DNA from: Chenopodium formosanum
Taxonomy: Eukaryota > Streptophyta > Magnoliopsida > Caryophyllales > Amaranthaceae
Assembly: GCA_024500155.1 (NCBI GenBank)
Contig: CM044858.1
Coordinates: 4,650,001-4,714,000, forward strand
DNA length: 64,000 nucleotides
Direction of reading: 5' to 3'
Every line of letters begins with the position of its first letter. The stretch's first letter is position 1. The notes under the pieces were generated by a model. The model did not search any database. It was not told where the DNA came from and saw nothing but the letters and a program-made list of their open reading frames with translations. The position numbers were made by a program, and so were the translations under genes. Positions 49,879 to 61,716 of this stretch are shown here, piece by piece.

Positions 49879-52637
49879 GTGAGATGTGTTTCGGGTACCC
49901 TCGTGGCTCTAACAGAAGCTGATGATTACCAAAATCTATTGGTTACGTATGATTTTATGGCTGACAAGAGGTAAATGTTGACTTGTGGTCATTGTGGACC
50001 ATAAGATGAATGACACAATCACGCATATAACATTTGATTGACCTACAGGTCTTAGTCTTAATCCGCGGATTACTTATAAAAGACTAAGATTGTGACAAAT
50101 ATACTACTTCGGATGTCTTCGGACTTTACAATAGTAATCTGCCCAGATTCGTTTTACTTTAGATGTTGGTTCTAAGTTTCTAACCATTGTATGAATCAAT
50201 ATGTTGGTTGTAGCATTTGCTATACTTTATAGTATATGTAAACATATGAAGTAGTTTATTTTGGATGTATGGCCTCCAGTCATACTGATACTCACTTGTG
50301 AATATCCTTAGCATTTTTCAATTGTTCCTGAAAGTTGGATGAATATTATGAAATTCAGTGAGATTGCAAGCCTATATTCTTTTTCTTTATAAATAATTGA
50401 ACAATTTTTCCAAGTTATTAGTTGCATCAAAGTATTAACATTATGATTAACCATGTCATCAAGAGTTGTGGTCTATTCTATGTACCAACGAGAATGGACT
50501 GCGTAGCAGAAAATAGCAGCCTTGAAGACGGCGTAAGTCGGCAAATCTAGGATCGGTTATGATATTTAACCAATTTTTTGCATACAAGCTTACAGATCAA
50601 GCATGTGTAACCAATTAGGATAGGCTGTGTAACTAGTTCAGCCGTTCAGGTGGCTCCTTGTGTGCATAATTAGAAATTACAAAAAAATAATGTAATACAA
50701 ATTTTATACAGAATAGATGTAGCAATATATATGTGTGGTCGCCGGTGGGAAAGGGGAGGGGGTTGCAGACTTGCAGGTACGGGGAGGGAGAGGGAGGTTA
50801 CAGGCACGGGGAGGGAGATGATGAGGTCGTTGGCCGATGGTGTGGAGGTGGTGGTTAATTGTCTAATTATTATATATTTGAGGGTAGGTTAGTCTTTTAA
50901 TTAAATTAGTTTACATAATGAGTCATTTAAGCGTTGGTTAGTAAATTTAATGACAAATATGCCACTTTAGGAGTTTCAAGAATCTAAGGATGATACTACA
51001 TTTTTTTTTTTTTTTGAAAGCTAGGATGATACTACATAAAACTCAAAAAAATGCGTCTTCCATATAAATAATTAAAACCTTGAGGCCATCACATATAATT
51101 TCCTATTTTTTTAAAGCTTTTTTCACGTTATACTCACAAAAAAAAAAAATCATTAAAAAATTTTGTTTTTTCTCAATTTTTTCATTATATTATTTAAATT
51201 GCCAAAAATAATCAATAACATATTTTAAAACCAATTCAAATCAGCCGATCTAAATTTTAGACTTATTTTCCTGATCAAGTCCTAGCTCTATCAATCCGAT
51301 TTCATTTATTAAAATGTCATTATTTACTATAACACTATTTTGTTCATATTTTGCGGCAAAGGTGTTTCATATATGATTTTTTTATATCAATCCGTTGATA
51401 GAAAAGGAGATCTTGCGAGAGTGCATTGTGAGGTGTTGTTTGCTCTAAAATGGTTTCATGTAATTTGTTTATTTTATAAATAATTTTAATATAATTTATT
51501 TCATATTGATTTGAACATCTCATTAAAAATAATATAGATAAGCTACTATATAATAACTCTTAAAACTAACATTACATAACGTCAATGGGAAAATAGCATG
51601 TCGTGTGCTATCAGTATATGTAAGGTTATATGCTCAAGTTTAACTAGTCTAAATTTTGTATATGCTATATTTGTAGTGATATTTGATTAATATGATTTTG
51701 ACTTGGCTGACTTGTGATTATCTACGTAGATAATAAGTACTAAGGGTTATCTAATCTTGTTTCTCCCACAATATAAATAACGCCTAAGAAATCTCTCCAA
51801 TGCTCAAGAAAACACTACACTTGAAAATGACTAGTAGAAACAGAAACAAACATGACCACTAGATCGACCCAACTGACCCTGATAATATAATATAGTGTCC
51901 AGTGAAACGAGAACCTCTGACGAAGATTCAGAGTACAGTAGTGACTCCAATGCCAGGGACGAGGATAAAGAAAAAATTAAGGACGAAGATGATGATGAGT
52001 ATGATACTTAAGAGAAAATGGTGAAATCATTAGATTAATAAAGGGTACTGAAAATAAAGAGCTTGAGTGAAATTTATAGTTGGATTATTTTCCATAATTT
52101 TATTAGTAAACCTATTATATCATATTAAGGCAAAGATATAATTATTTTTGACATAAAATAATTAAAAAAATTAGCAAGATAATTAGTATAGTGATAATCA
52201 TTTTAAGAATAGACTATTACGATAGATTTTTTTTTTTTTGATATATGTGCGTATCGATAAGCAAAGCACGTAAGCCATTTCACTAGTCACATTAGAAACT
52301 TGGATAAATTTTTAGGGGTTTGACAAATTCAACAAACCCTACTAATTAACTTTACATGAGAATACAATTAGTTAAAAAATAAAAAAAAAAAAAATTAAAA
52401 ATAAAAAGAAAGAAAGAGAAGTTACATTTGTAATAATATATAGCATGCCTTATTAACATGCACATGAAAGTTTGTCCTTGTTTTTTTTTTTTTTTTTTTA
52501 TGAAACACACATGAAATTAAATTTTGTCTAAAACACAAAGTACTACGTATATATTTATATTGATATATATTTTTTTGTTTTCTCCTTTTTTTTTTCTTTT
52601 GATGACGGTTGAAGTATTATGGATGAATTGAGCTTTG
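49879..52637. other. TMEM41-like 3' UTR and spacer to NAC gene
   Basis: The 3' UTR comes first. 50321-50450 is the empty-site relative of the SINE-bearing sequence at 32498-32755. GA/GGT-rich sequence lies at 50745-50850 and an acidic-coding fragment of about 28 codons at 51920-52010, without a recognisable family. The rest is AT-rich, ending in the NAC 3' UTR. Confidence 0.5.
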
Positions 52638-54521
52638 CTATAAGTTTGGAAAGCATTCGAGAAAACTTCCAAGTTGATTCTGAACCTCTAGTTCATAATC
52701 ATGAGGAACTAAGTGCATGTTTGGTAGATCATTATTAGAAAATGATGATGAATTTCCTAGCAAATTATCCAATATTTCCCACTTGTTGCTACTATCATGG
52801 TCATTATGATGATGTTCCTCATTAACTATTCCACCACTTTGTTGATGATGTTCATATGCTTCTTTTGTTGCAAAGCTTGTCGAAAGAGACGGACTATCCA
52901 ATCGAGGGAGGTCGATGATCAGTTGGTTTTCGATTATCAATTCCGGGTTGAAATTAGTGTAAGGAAGCTGCTGCATGGGTTGTGTTTGAGGGTTGTGGAA
53001 GTTTGTGTGACATTGGTTTATAGAATCGGATGGATCGGTATTAGGGCTTGATGTATCTTGGATTGATGGAGAACCAATGTGTCTATCATAGTTGTTATTT
53101 CTCATGTAGTAGTACTGATTTTGATGATGACTCCATGCTTCAAATCCTTGCTTGTGACTTGGACTTGGTTTCTTAAATGCTCGGCATACCACCCATCCTT
53201 CTTCCTGCAATATTCAATCCTCTTTTTATTAGTCAAACTCTTTATAGTACGTACTTGTCTCAAAGGTTTTAAGTATAGCTACATTTATTAACATTTATAT
53301 GTTGCACCTAGGAGCTCATGCATAGGATCGATGGTGTGTGCTCTAAGTCCAACATGTGCACAACTCGAATTTGAATATTGTGCACATACTAAACCCAGAA
53401 CACCATCTTGGATACTCTCAAATGCATGAAATAATTTGCGCAGGAATCACTACTATTAATTTATAAAGATAAATAAAGGCGACTCCTTATTAATATTTGT
53501 ATGTATATATTTTTACCTATGGTAGGTTATTAAATATACGTTACGTAGTAAGTCATATAATGTAATTTTTGATATGGGCAATAAAAATCACAAGGACTTG
53601 CCTGAGGAGGAGCATGTTCAGAAGTTTGAAGACGATATTCATGCATAATCCAATCAGTTTTCCTGCCATTAGGAGCACGGCCTTTGTAGAAGACAAGGGT
53701 CTTTCTCATCCCTATGATGTTATTCTTGGATAACACCGCCTTATCTCTCCCAGTGGCCTTCCAAAATCCGGCCGCCGTGGCCCTATTTGTACGAGATCCG
53801 GTAGGGTACTTCCTGTCTTTGTGGCTGAAGAAGTACCATTCATTACGTTCATCATATCCCAACTTGCATTTATCTGCACCATATAAAAAAGGGTCTAAAC
53901 ATTGAGATCAAAGGTGGTACTCCTACTTTAAATTATTTCTACCATGAATTAAAGTTTATTACTACGCTAGTGATTAATATTGAGGGTCTGAACACTAAGC
54001 AAAGACAAGTTGACTCACAAAAATAAACTTAGGATAGCTATGTCTATCTACTCCTAGGAGATAATTGAATATTACTACGCTAGTGATTAATATTGAGGGT
54101 CTGAACACTAAGCAAAGACAAGTTGACTCACAACAATAAACTTAAGATAGCTATGTCGATCTACTCCTAGGAGATAATTAGATAACGTCACATATACGAA
54201 TAATATGTATACAATCATTTTATTGAACATCTACAGAACGTAAGTAACGTGGGTAGAACAAAAAAGAACAGAATGAGAATATCTTAATAGACGATTGTAT
54301 TATCGAGTAGTGCATATAAATATTAAGAGTATATAGGAAGTCAAATACATACCTTGGATGTCCCAAGGTTCCATCCTGTAAAGATCAATTTCAATGATGA
54401 CATCTCGATCGAATTTGAGGGAGTTGACCTTTCCCTTGAGATAGTACCCCACTAATTCTTCTTCTGTGGGATGAAATCTAAATCCCGGTGGAACACATAA
54501 TTCGGTATGATTCATTTCCAA
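52638..54521 (-). CDS. NAC domain transcription factor (VND/secondary-wall-like)
   Basis: Three exons on the minus strand, 54521-54353, 53873-53602 and 53204-52638, give 335 residues. The NAC DNA-binding domain covers about residues 9-160 with its five blocks: VPPGFRFHPTEEELVGYYL, the DLYRMEPWDIQ stretch, NEWYFFSHKDRKYPTGSRTN followed by RATAAGFWKATGRDK, IGMRKTLVFYKGRAPNGRKT then DWIMHEYRL, and EEGWVVCRAFKK. The C-terminal half is Asn/His/Ser-rich, as usual for a NAC activation region. The block sequence is closest to the VND/NST/SMB branch (xylem and root-cap cell wall regulators), but I cannot name the ortholog. Intron 2 has a GC donor (cag|gcaagt), not GT. Intron 1 contains a 113-bp tandem duplication. 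Confidence 0.93.
53958..54183 (+). repeat. 113-bp tandem duplication in NAC intron 1
   Basis: Two nearly identical copies in direct succession; the word 'actacgctagtgattaatat' begins at 53961 and again at 54074. Only a few substitutions separate them, so the event is recent. Confidence 0.93.
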
Positions 54522-56500
54522 TTATTATTCTGTAAATCAAATCCAAAATTTAATTAATAAGATAATTGAATGATGTAACAAAACTATGATTTGCTATTCA
54601 TCAAGGATATTAATAATTACATTGCATCAATATATTGATAATTACTACTACTATAATACTAAAGTAAAACAACATTTTACTTATAGTAAATTCTAAAACA
54701 TAAATAATACTCCGTAAATAGAAACATGCTAATAGTCTCTTAGGTATACATAATAGAAACGATGATACAAATATATGAATCGATGTTATTGTACGTCAAC
54801 TTAATTACTTTAATTTCTTGCATAGCTTTATCGAATATTTCCTAAATTCAGCCTCATATATGTCTATCTTTACAATTACAAGATGTATATATATGCAATT
54901 ATAGGGAAAAAAAAATGAATCATAAGGTTTTTCCAAGCCTATACATGTTATTTAAAAGTATTCGGGGCAAGAAAAATTAATTTGTTTATCACACATATAC
55001 AATCTATCGATTATACTTCATTCGTACATAAATAAACTAACCTTAAAAAAGGCATAAAATAAAATAGGACAACATGCTTGACCTTAAGAAAGTGGAAAGA
55101 ACTATTGCAACACATGAAATTTTCATGCATGGTAAATAAACAATCATGATATCATATGCATTTTGGTTATAAATGCACTTTCAGTGGACCAAATTCATTA
55201 TAATGGTCCTATACCTAAGTTTATAGCCAATCAACAAATTTATATGACCTACCAAATAAAAAAATAAATAATATACCGTTGAAATAAATTAAATTTTGGA
55301 GGATTTAATTTTATTCAAGTAGAGTAGTATATGCATGAGGGTTAAAAAAAAAAAAAAAAAAAAAAAAGGAGCCGAAAATATTGACTTTGGCAGAAACACT
55401 GAAGCATTAAGCACGCACGTTGAGTTGTCTTTTGAGTAGAGTGCACTACATTCATATACGCTGCCAATAATAGCTTTAATTTTATTTTTATTTGTTTAGT
55501 ATATCTTTATTATTACCATAATATTCATATATACATATATATACATCATTTACCCACCACCTTTCTCTTTCAAAAATCTATCGTATGTGTATAAGTCAAT
55601 GTCAAACATAATTACCGTAATCTAGTTTGAGCCATGCAGTGCACCAATAAAAATCTACATAAGATTGATTGACAATAATGTATGAAGTATGTATTATCCC
55701 ACTAAATATATTTATTTCTTGGGTGTTAAAAGATAACCGTCTTTAAACTTTGATTAAATACAAACATGCTATATATCTTAGTTATATTGCTTGACATATA
55801 CAAAGTGGTCAAGTGTGAACAATGAGCAGGTTTAAACTACTCGACGTATATGTATGTGGCTATATTAAAACAAACTCGATTAATTACTCTCACTCAAACA
55901 AAATTATAAGGAATTATGTTATTATAAGTTTTGTTGATCTATTAATTGAAAATGATCCTAAAACACATACTGAAACTCACTCCGTCTTCATACAATTCAA
56001 ATTTTAAAACCTTATACATTTACAAATTAAAGAAGCTAGTAATTAAGTAAATTAAAGAAGCTAGTAATAAAGTAAATTGTATATGTCGTATAATCTAACC
56101 TCCATCCTTGATTAGATCTTTCTATTCCCAAGAGTATCATGCTAAGAAACGATCAACTTAATACCCTCAAAGGACTAACAAAGCTAAGAGTACGTAGTTA
56201 TCAAGTAGTTAATTAAGAAATGAGAACTAACCAAAGAAATGAATGAAATCTGTGTGTATGTTGTACGTCCTAGCTTAGAATAATCTTGTCTTTCTTCTGC
56301 CTCCTCTTCTTCTCTATTTGAATCGCGGTGAATGGTTATGATGATCCAATTAACTCGTTCCGACTTGATCAATATATGTGAGAGCAAGCTAAGGTACCTA
56401 GCTAGCAAGCTTAGCTTAGAGATGATGAATAAAAATATGTCTTGGAGAAAAAGAACAATGATCTATATCATGTGTATATATATATATATATATATATAAA
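54522..56500 (-). promoter_or_regulatory. NAC upstream region with possible 5' UTR intron
   Basis: Just before the ATG, the minus strand has 'tttgatttacag' followed by 11 bases and then the start codon, a good acceptor. About 1.7 kb further upstream, 'catttctttg|gttagtt' (near 56232) could be the donor. A long alternating TA run at 56470-56498 reads as a TATA region on the minus strand. This suggests a leader exon near 56450-56232. The intervening sequence is AT-rich with a 26-base poly(A) at about 55345. Confidence 0.35.
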
Positions 56501-58664
56501 TAAACGTGGAGGATAGGTTTATAAGTAGTAAAAAAGAGGAAGGTGAAAGAGATGAGGTGTAGTTATCAATTACGCATGGGGTTAGCAGATTGCTCTAAGC
56601 CTTTTACTTGTATATTTTGGACGGCGTCTCACCCTAATCTTTTTCACGCCACCCCCCTTTCTCTCTCTCTCCAAATTGTCTTTCTTTTAACTTCCACCGT
56701 AAATTTTGTGTTTTAAGACTATGTATCCTTTCTCTTATATAGTTACACTCCCTCCTATCAACATCTTACGTTACCAGATAGAGTATGGCGTAGTGGAAAG
56801 ATTTGCATTTCACAACCATCAAGTTACATTAAACATTATTTTCCTAGGAAAAAATTCTCTTACATACCCGGCCCATACCATTAAATTACGTTAAACATTA
56901 TTTCCTGTTTACTCGAATTAAATTGATCAGTGTGAGGTTTTGACTCGGTAGGACTTTCTCCTTAATTACCTTTAAGAGAAATCAACACCTATCCTATGTT
57001 ATTTTACCATAAAATCCTTGAAATAAAGGTTAAAAAGGAAATGAAAAAAAAAAAAAAAAAACTAAACTTTAAAATTAAACTATCCAATAGTTTCTTCTCC
57101 TTTTGGCCACCCCCCTCCTTTTTTTCATAAACAAACAGTATATGTTCCAACTCTTGTTTGTCTGTTTGGTACGCCGCCCTTTGCTTACTTGTCACCCTCG
57201 GTCGATTGCCACGTGGAGGACATGTCAGATATTCTTACCTGGCCTGTCCACATCATGCAACTAATGATTAGTAATTTTGTCATCTTCATAAATATATTTT
57301 TATGTTATTTTCTCTATGTTTTGTAGACATTACCTCATATGAGTCAAAGAGAAGTTATAAAACCTTCTTTTGCCCTGGATTTTGGGTTTGTCATCTACTA
57401 TACTTCGAAAGGTTAGTCTAATTTTTAGTATTTTATTAGGGTACCGTACCCTCTTGGCCTATGTCTTAATCCTTTATCCATATTTGTTACTATCAACCTT
57501 GAAAAATATATAAGAAAAGTGTTAGTGGTATTATTCATTTAATATTTTTACAATTTGTATCTTAAAGTGACAAATAATATCATTCTTTGAAAGAGATTTG
57601 TATTATTTTCTTTGAACCTTAAAGTGATTGGACTCACAATATTATTTTTGAGATGTCCTTAATTACTTACTTACAGGGAGTCCCAAGTTATATGAGACTA
57701 TGTGTAATGTGAAAGTTTTTATATATTGTGTCAATAACAACTAATGGTGAATTATTAGAGATGACGAAGTAGCTTACCAGACTTATATATTGGCTATCCA
57801 CATAGACCACATTCCACTTTTTTAACGAATTTTAATTTCCTCAAATATTTTATCCATTGTAAAAAGAACCAGTTTAGACAAAATCCATGGCAAATGAATT
57901 TAAATTATGCTTTTTTTAAAAAAAAAAATAATTATAAAAGAGCTCAATTACTAATTGATCAAGAGAAAATTAAATAGTGTAATATCTTTAATTTTCAAGA
58001 GCAACAACAGTTACATATATACTTCCTATAATGAGAGATATCAATTACAAGAAGACAATAATATTTAGACAATCCTATATGTTTTGAAGAACAAGTTTCT
58101 TCTGTAATTGATGCCTTAGAATCATGTTTCTGTGTGCCTACAATATTATTGTGATCACATGAAGTAAAACATTGAATACATTATATGAGTATATTTTATA
58201 ATTGTTTATACACTTGTATCATGAAACATGGAGTTTATTATTTGGTTTCATAAATAAAAATTATATTTTAACCATTGTTAAAAAAATAAAATAAAATAAG
58301 TAAAAATCCGACGACCAACAATTTGGTTACATTATTAATAAACGTAGGGAGACATTTATTTCTGGTTTTCATCAAAAAAAACAAAAAAAAATTGTATTTT
58401 CAGTTTGGGTTTATTTTCAGTCGCGGATGTATAATCTCTAATAATTTTTTTTTTTATTTTTTTATTTTTAGGAAAATAATCTCTACACATTATTGTTGAG
58501 TTTAACAAATTTGTTGAAGAGATTATGACCGCCGCATTTTTGAGGAAGCATCATCACTAGCGTTCAAATGCACTTTCCGTTATAAGAAAACGAGTTTTGG
58601 TTAATGGAAATCATTTCATGTTTGCTCAAGTAACAAGATAGTGCGCAAAATAGTAAACTATCAT

Positions 58665-58821
58665 TAATCAAAAGGTTTTGTGTGAGACCAGACTCACGTG
58701 AGACCGGGCTCAATAACAAAAGTCCAATAAAAAGGCGCGGGCTAACTAAACTCGATCGCGAGACCCGCAACACCAAAAACATGATAGTAGACTCACGTGA
58801 GTCCGTCTCACCTAAAACTTT
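58665..58821. mobile_element. Small MITE with 8-bp target duplication
   Basis: 'actatcat' flanks the element at 58657-58664 and 58822-58829. The ends are inverted: 'gtgagaccagactcacgtga' on the left against 'tcacgtgagtccgtctcac' on the right, with 'aaaggtttt' and 'aaaacttt' outside. Each arm itself contains the palindrome CTCACGTGAG. Confidence 0.65.
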
Positions 58822-61626
58822 ACTATCATCAATTATATTCACAATTAATATATTAGTATGCCAAATATTACTACTGTATTACTATTATACAGTAATTGTT
58901 TTTTTCTTTTTTTGTTTTTTTTTTTCCTTTTTTTTTTTTTTTTTTTTGTCAATTTCATTTTATGTCCAAAATATCTTCATCTGGCCGGTTCGTCACTAAT
59001 CTCGTGGGCCTCTAGATTTGATTTGCCACTAATTCTCTAATTAGCTAGGTTTTGACCTTTTTTCGTTCTATTTTGTGATAAGACATCTACACTATATTGG
59101 TCGGTCAATTGTTCTTGATAAAATTAAGCTAATTCATGTACAATTATAAATTTTAAAGTAACAATGTATAAAGTATAAGATTAAAATAAATGCTTCGCTT
59201 TGATTTCTTTTTACACTTAATCCTCATATTTCGCGTTATTGTTAACCTATGCTTTGAAGTGTATTAAATAATTTTACGAATGAAGATGATTGATTATGTT
59301 AGAAGTTGATCAATATTTTTGATAACACACTTCCAAGTTTAAACTTTGGATTCTCATTTTAATTTGTTAGGAAAAAATGTAGTTTAATTACCATGAAAGT
59401 AGACAAAGTGGAGAGTTTGTAACAACTTAGTTATGGCTCATCCTTCAATTCAACAAACAAGCTCCTGGAGTGGTCCTACCACATCATAGAGACCAAAAAA
59501 GAAAAACACAAAAATAATCTTCCTTAATCATTACAATCTTCCTTAACCAACCGTCCAAGTTTCTTTGCAATATACTAATATTAGTAAGCAATAACATCCT
59601 AATATATTTGAAAAAGACAATAACAATATTTAAATATGAATGAATCCTATCTTGAAATGTATCTATTATTACAATTAAGCTAGTGCATATATACCATAAA
59701 AGTCTGTTTACAATAGGTTACATGTTCAAATTTCCCCTTATCTATTTGTATTTTGTAATACTATTATACCCTAAAGCTCAGAAGAAAAAAAATATATATG
59801 ATGTTAAATTAGTACCCAATAACTTAATGAATATAATCAAATGGACCCCCTTTTGATCCATTCTAGTTCATTGAAAAGAACATATAAATTAATTAAAGGC
59901 TATATAAAATAACAAAAAGAACCAATTGAATATTAATGAAGTAAGAACAATAAAAATAAATGTAGTAATCACCAAGAAAGACAATATATGGCCAAAAATT
60001 AGTCCTAAAAGTGAGGGTTTGTCACTTTATAATATTTTTAAAAATAAATTAGGAGATGTCACATAATCTTACATCATTGTCTTGTTTTTGGTTGTATGAA
60101 GAAATTCGAGGCATCGCGTGTTAAAAGGTTTTTCATAGGATCTAGCGCAAGATTCTGCTATAAACTTAACTAAACGTAAAAGTAATACTCCATTTATATT
60201 TTTTACAGAATTATTAACTTATTAATTATTTTATTCTATGGATTTAATCATACATTAACATGAAAAAGAAATTTACCAATTTTATTAAAATTTTTTATTG
60301 GTCTTGTGGTCTATTTAGCTACATGTGGCAGGTTGCTGTTACCAGCTTATATACCTAAAAATGTATTTCTGATTGTAATTTACTACAAGTATATATTACG
60401 GAGTATTCTTTTGTCAAAAAGTATATATTATTCTTATAGTTTTTTTTTTTTTTTTTTTTTTTTTAAGTTGCTAAATTTAATTATTTCTTAAATTTGGTGC
60501 ATCGTATCATACATTGTTGTAATGATAATAATATTTAAGAAAAGAGCTTTATGCAAAAAACTAAGCAGAAATAATTTATTAAGGTTGTGAATGGATAATA
60601 TTGCTCCAAATGGCAGGTTATACTATGTTGGGTATACCTAAACAAGTATTAATGAAATTAAGATATGATTTCACCCACTTACAATGGTTAAACTATGATA
60701 AAAAGTTGCTTAGCTGAAAAAAATGAAGAATCAAGAACTATACTTCAGAGCACAGGTCATTCAATTAGGTTAATATTGTATTACTTTCAGATAAGATTTA
60801 AGGAGTGTTAAGCTAGCAACCTTTATTTATGTTGGCATTTATCAATTAAGTTACTTTTCTAAAGATCGATATAATATGGGTTTGATTAGTATCTTCTATA
60901 AACCGTCCTGTAAGGCTGTAATCCTTAGTTATTTGAAAATTTTAATGATCAAACGCGTGCACAACATGCATGCACTCCACACACGCCATAATAAAGTGTT
61001 AGAAATAATATGAAATGTGGTCTATGTAGCATACTCATTACATCGGCCCTAGGGTGGATCGGAAAACTCTACTTGCAACGTAAAGAGATCGAGAAGTGAA
61101 TAAACTCATAGCTTAGTACAAATAACTTCGATTTAGCTAGCAAATACATATATACCTAGTTGACTACTACTCGTAGTTGTTATAGTCTATGAATTGGGTA
61201 AATACAAAATAACTTCGATTTAGCTCGCAAACACACAATCTCACTTTCCCTTAAAAATAAGATTAACTCCACATGCTTTTTGAGGTATTTGATGCATATA
61301 TAAACTAAGAATGGTCTCAATAAAATAAAGGAACTAAACTTGAAATAAGAGACAATAGCAGCACGCTTTGTCTCCATAGCATGGAAATTATCTACACGAT
61401 TTTTTTTTTTTTTTTTGACACATGAGTTCAATTAATATAAGGAATAAAGGATTACAAAAGATGGAATAATGTTTCCTCAAAAAAACAATGGAATAATATA
61501 AGTTCGTTAATTTAGAATTGTTTGTCCCTTTTTTTTTTTTTTTTTTTTTTTTGGAAAGGCAGAATTATTTATCCTTTTTATGATCAACTCTATTTGACAT
61601 ATAAGTGTTATACATAGTTTTTATTA

Positions 61627-61716
61627 CTAACTCTGTTTCATGTTTTTTGCAACTTTGCAATATTTTATATCTCACAAATAATGCCCAAAGTTGCAAAAAA
61701 CATGAAACGGAGGTAG
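61627..61716. mobile_element. Stowaway-like MITE, 90 bp
   Basis: Flanked by TA dinucleotides, with 31-bp arms: the left arm has 'tgtttcatgttttttgcaac' and the right arm is its inverse with about three mismatches overall. The right end reads inward CTACCTCCGTTTCATG, close to the CTCCCTCCGT Stowaway consensus. The arms are separated by only about 28 bp. Confidence 0.75.

Noticed and set aside
51920..52012. Acidic peptide-coding stretch (DEDKEKIKDEDDDEY)
   Set aside because: Too short and low in complexity; no gene context.
56184..56408. 74-codon minus-strand frame upstream of the NAC gene
   Set aside because: Composition is not protein-like and the region fits better as an untranslated leader.
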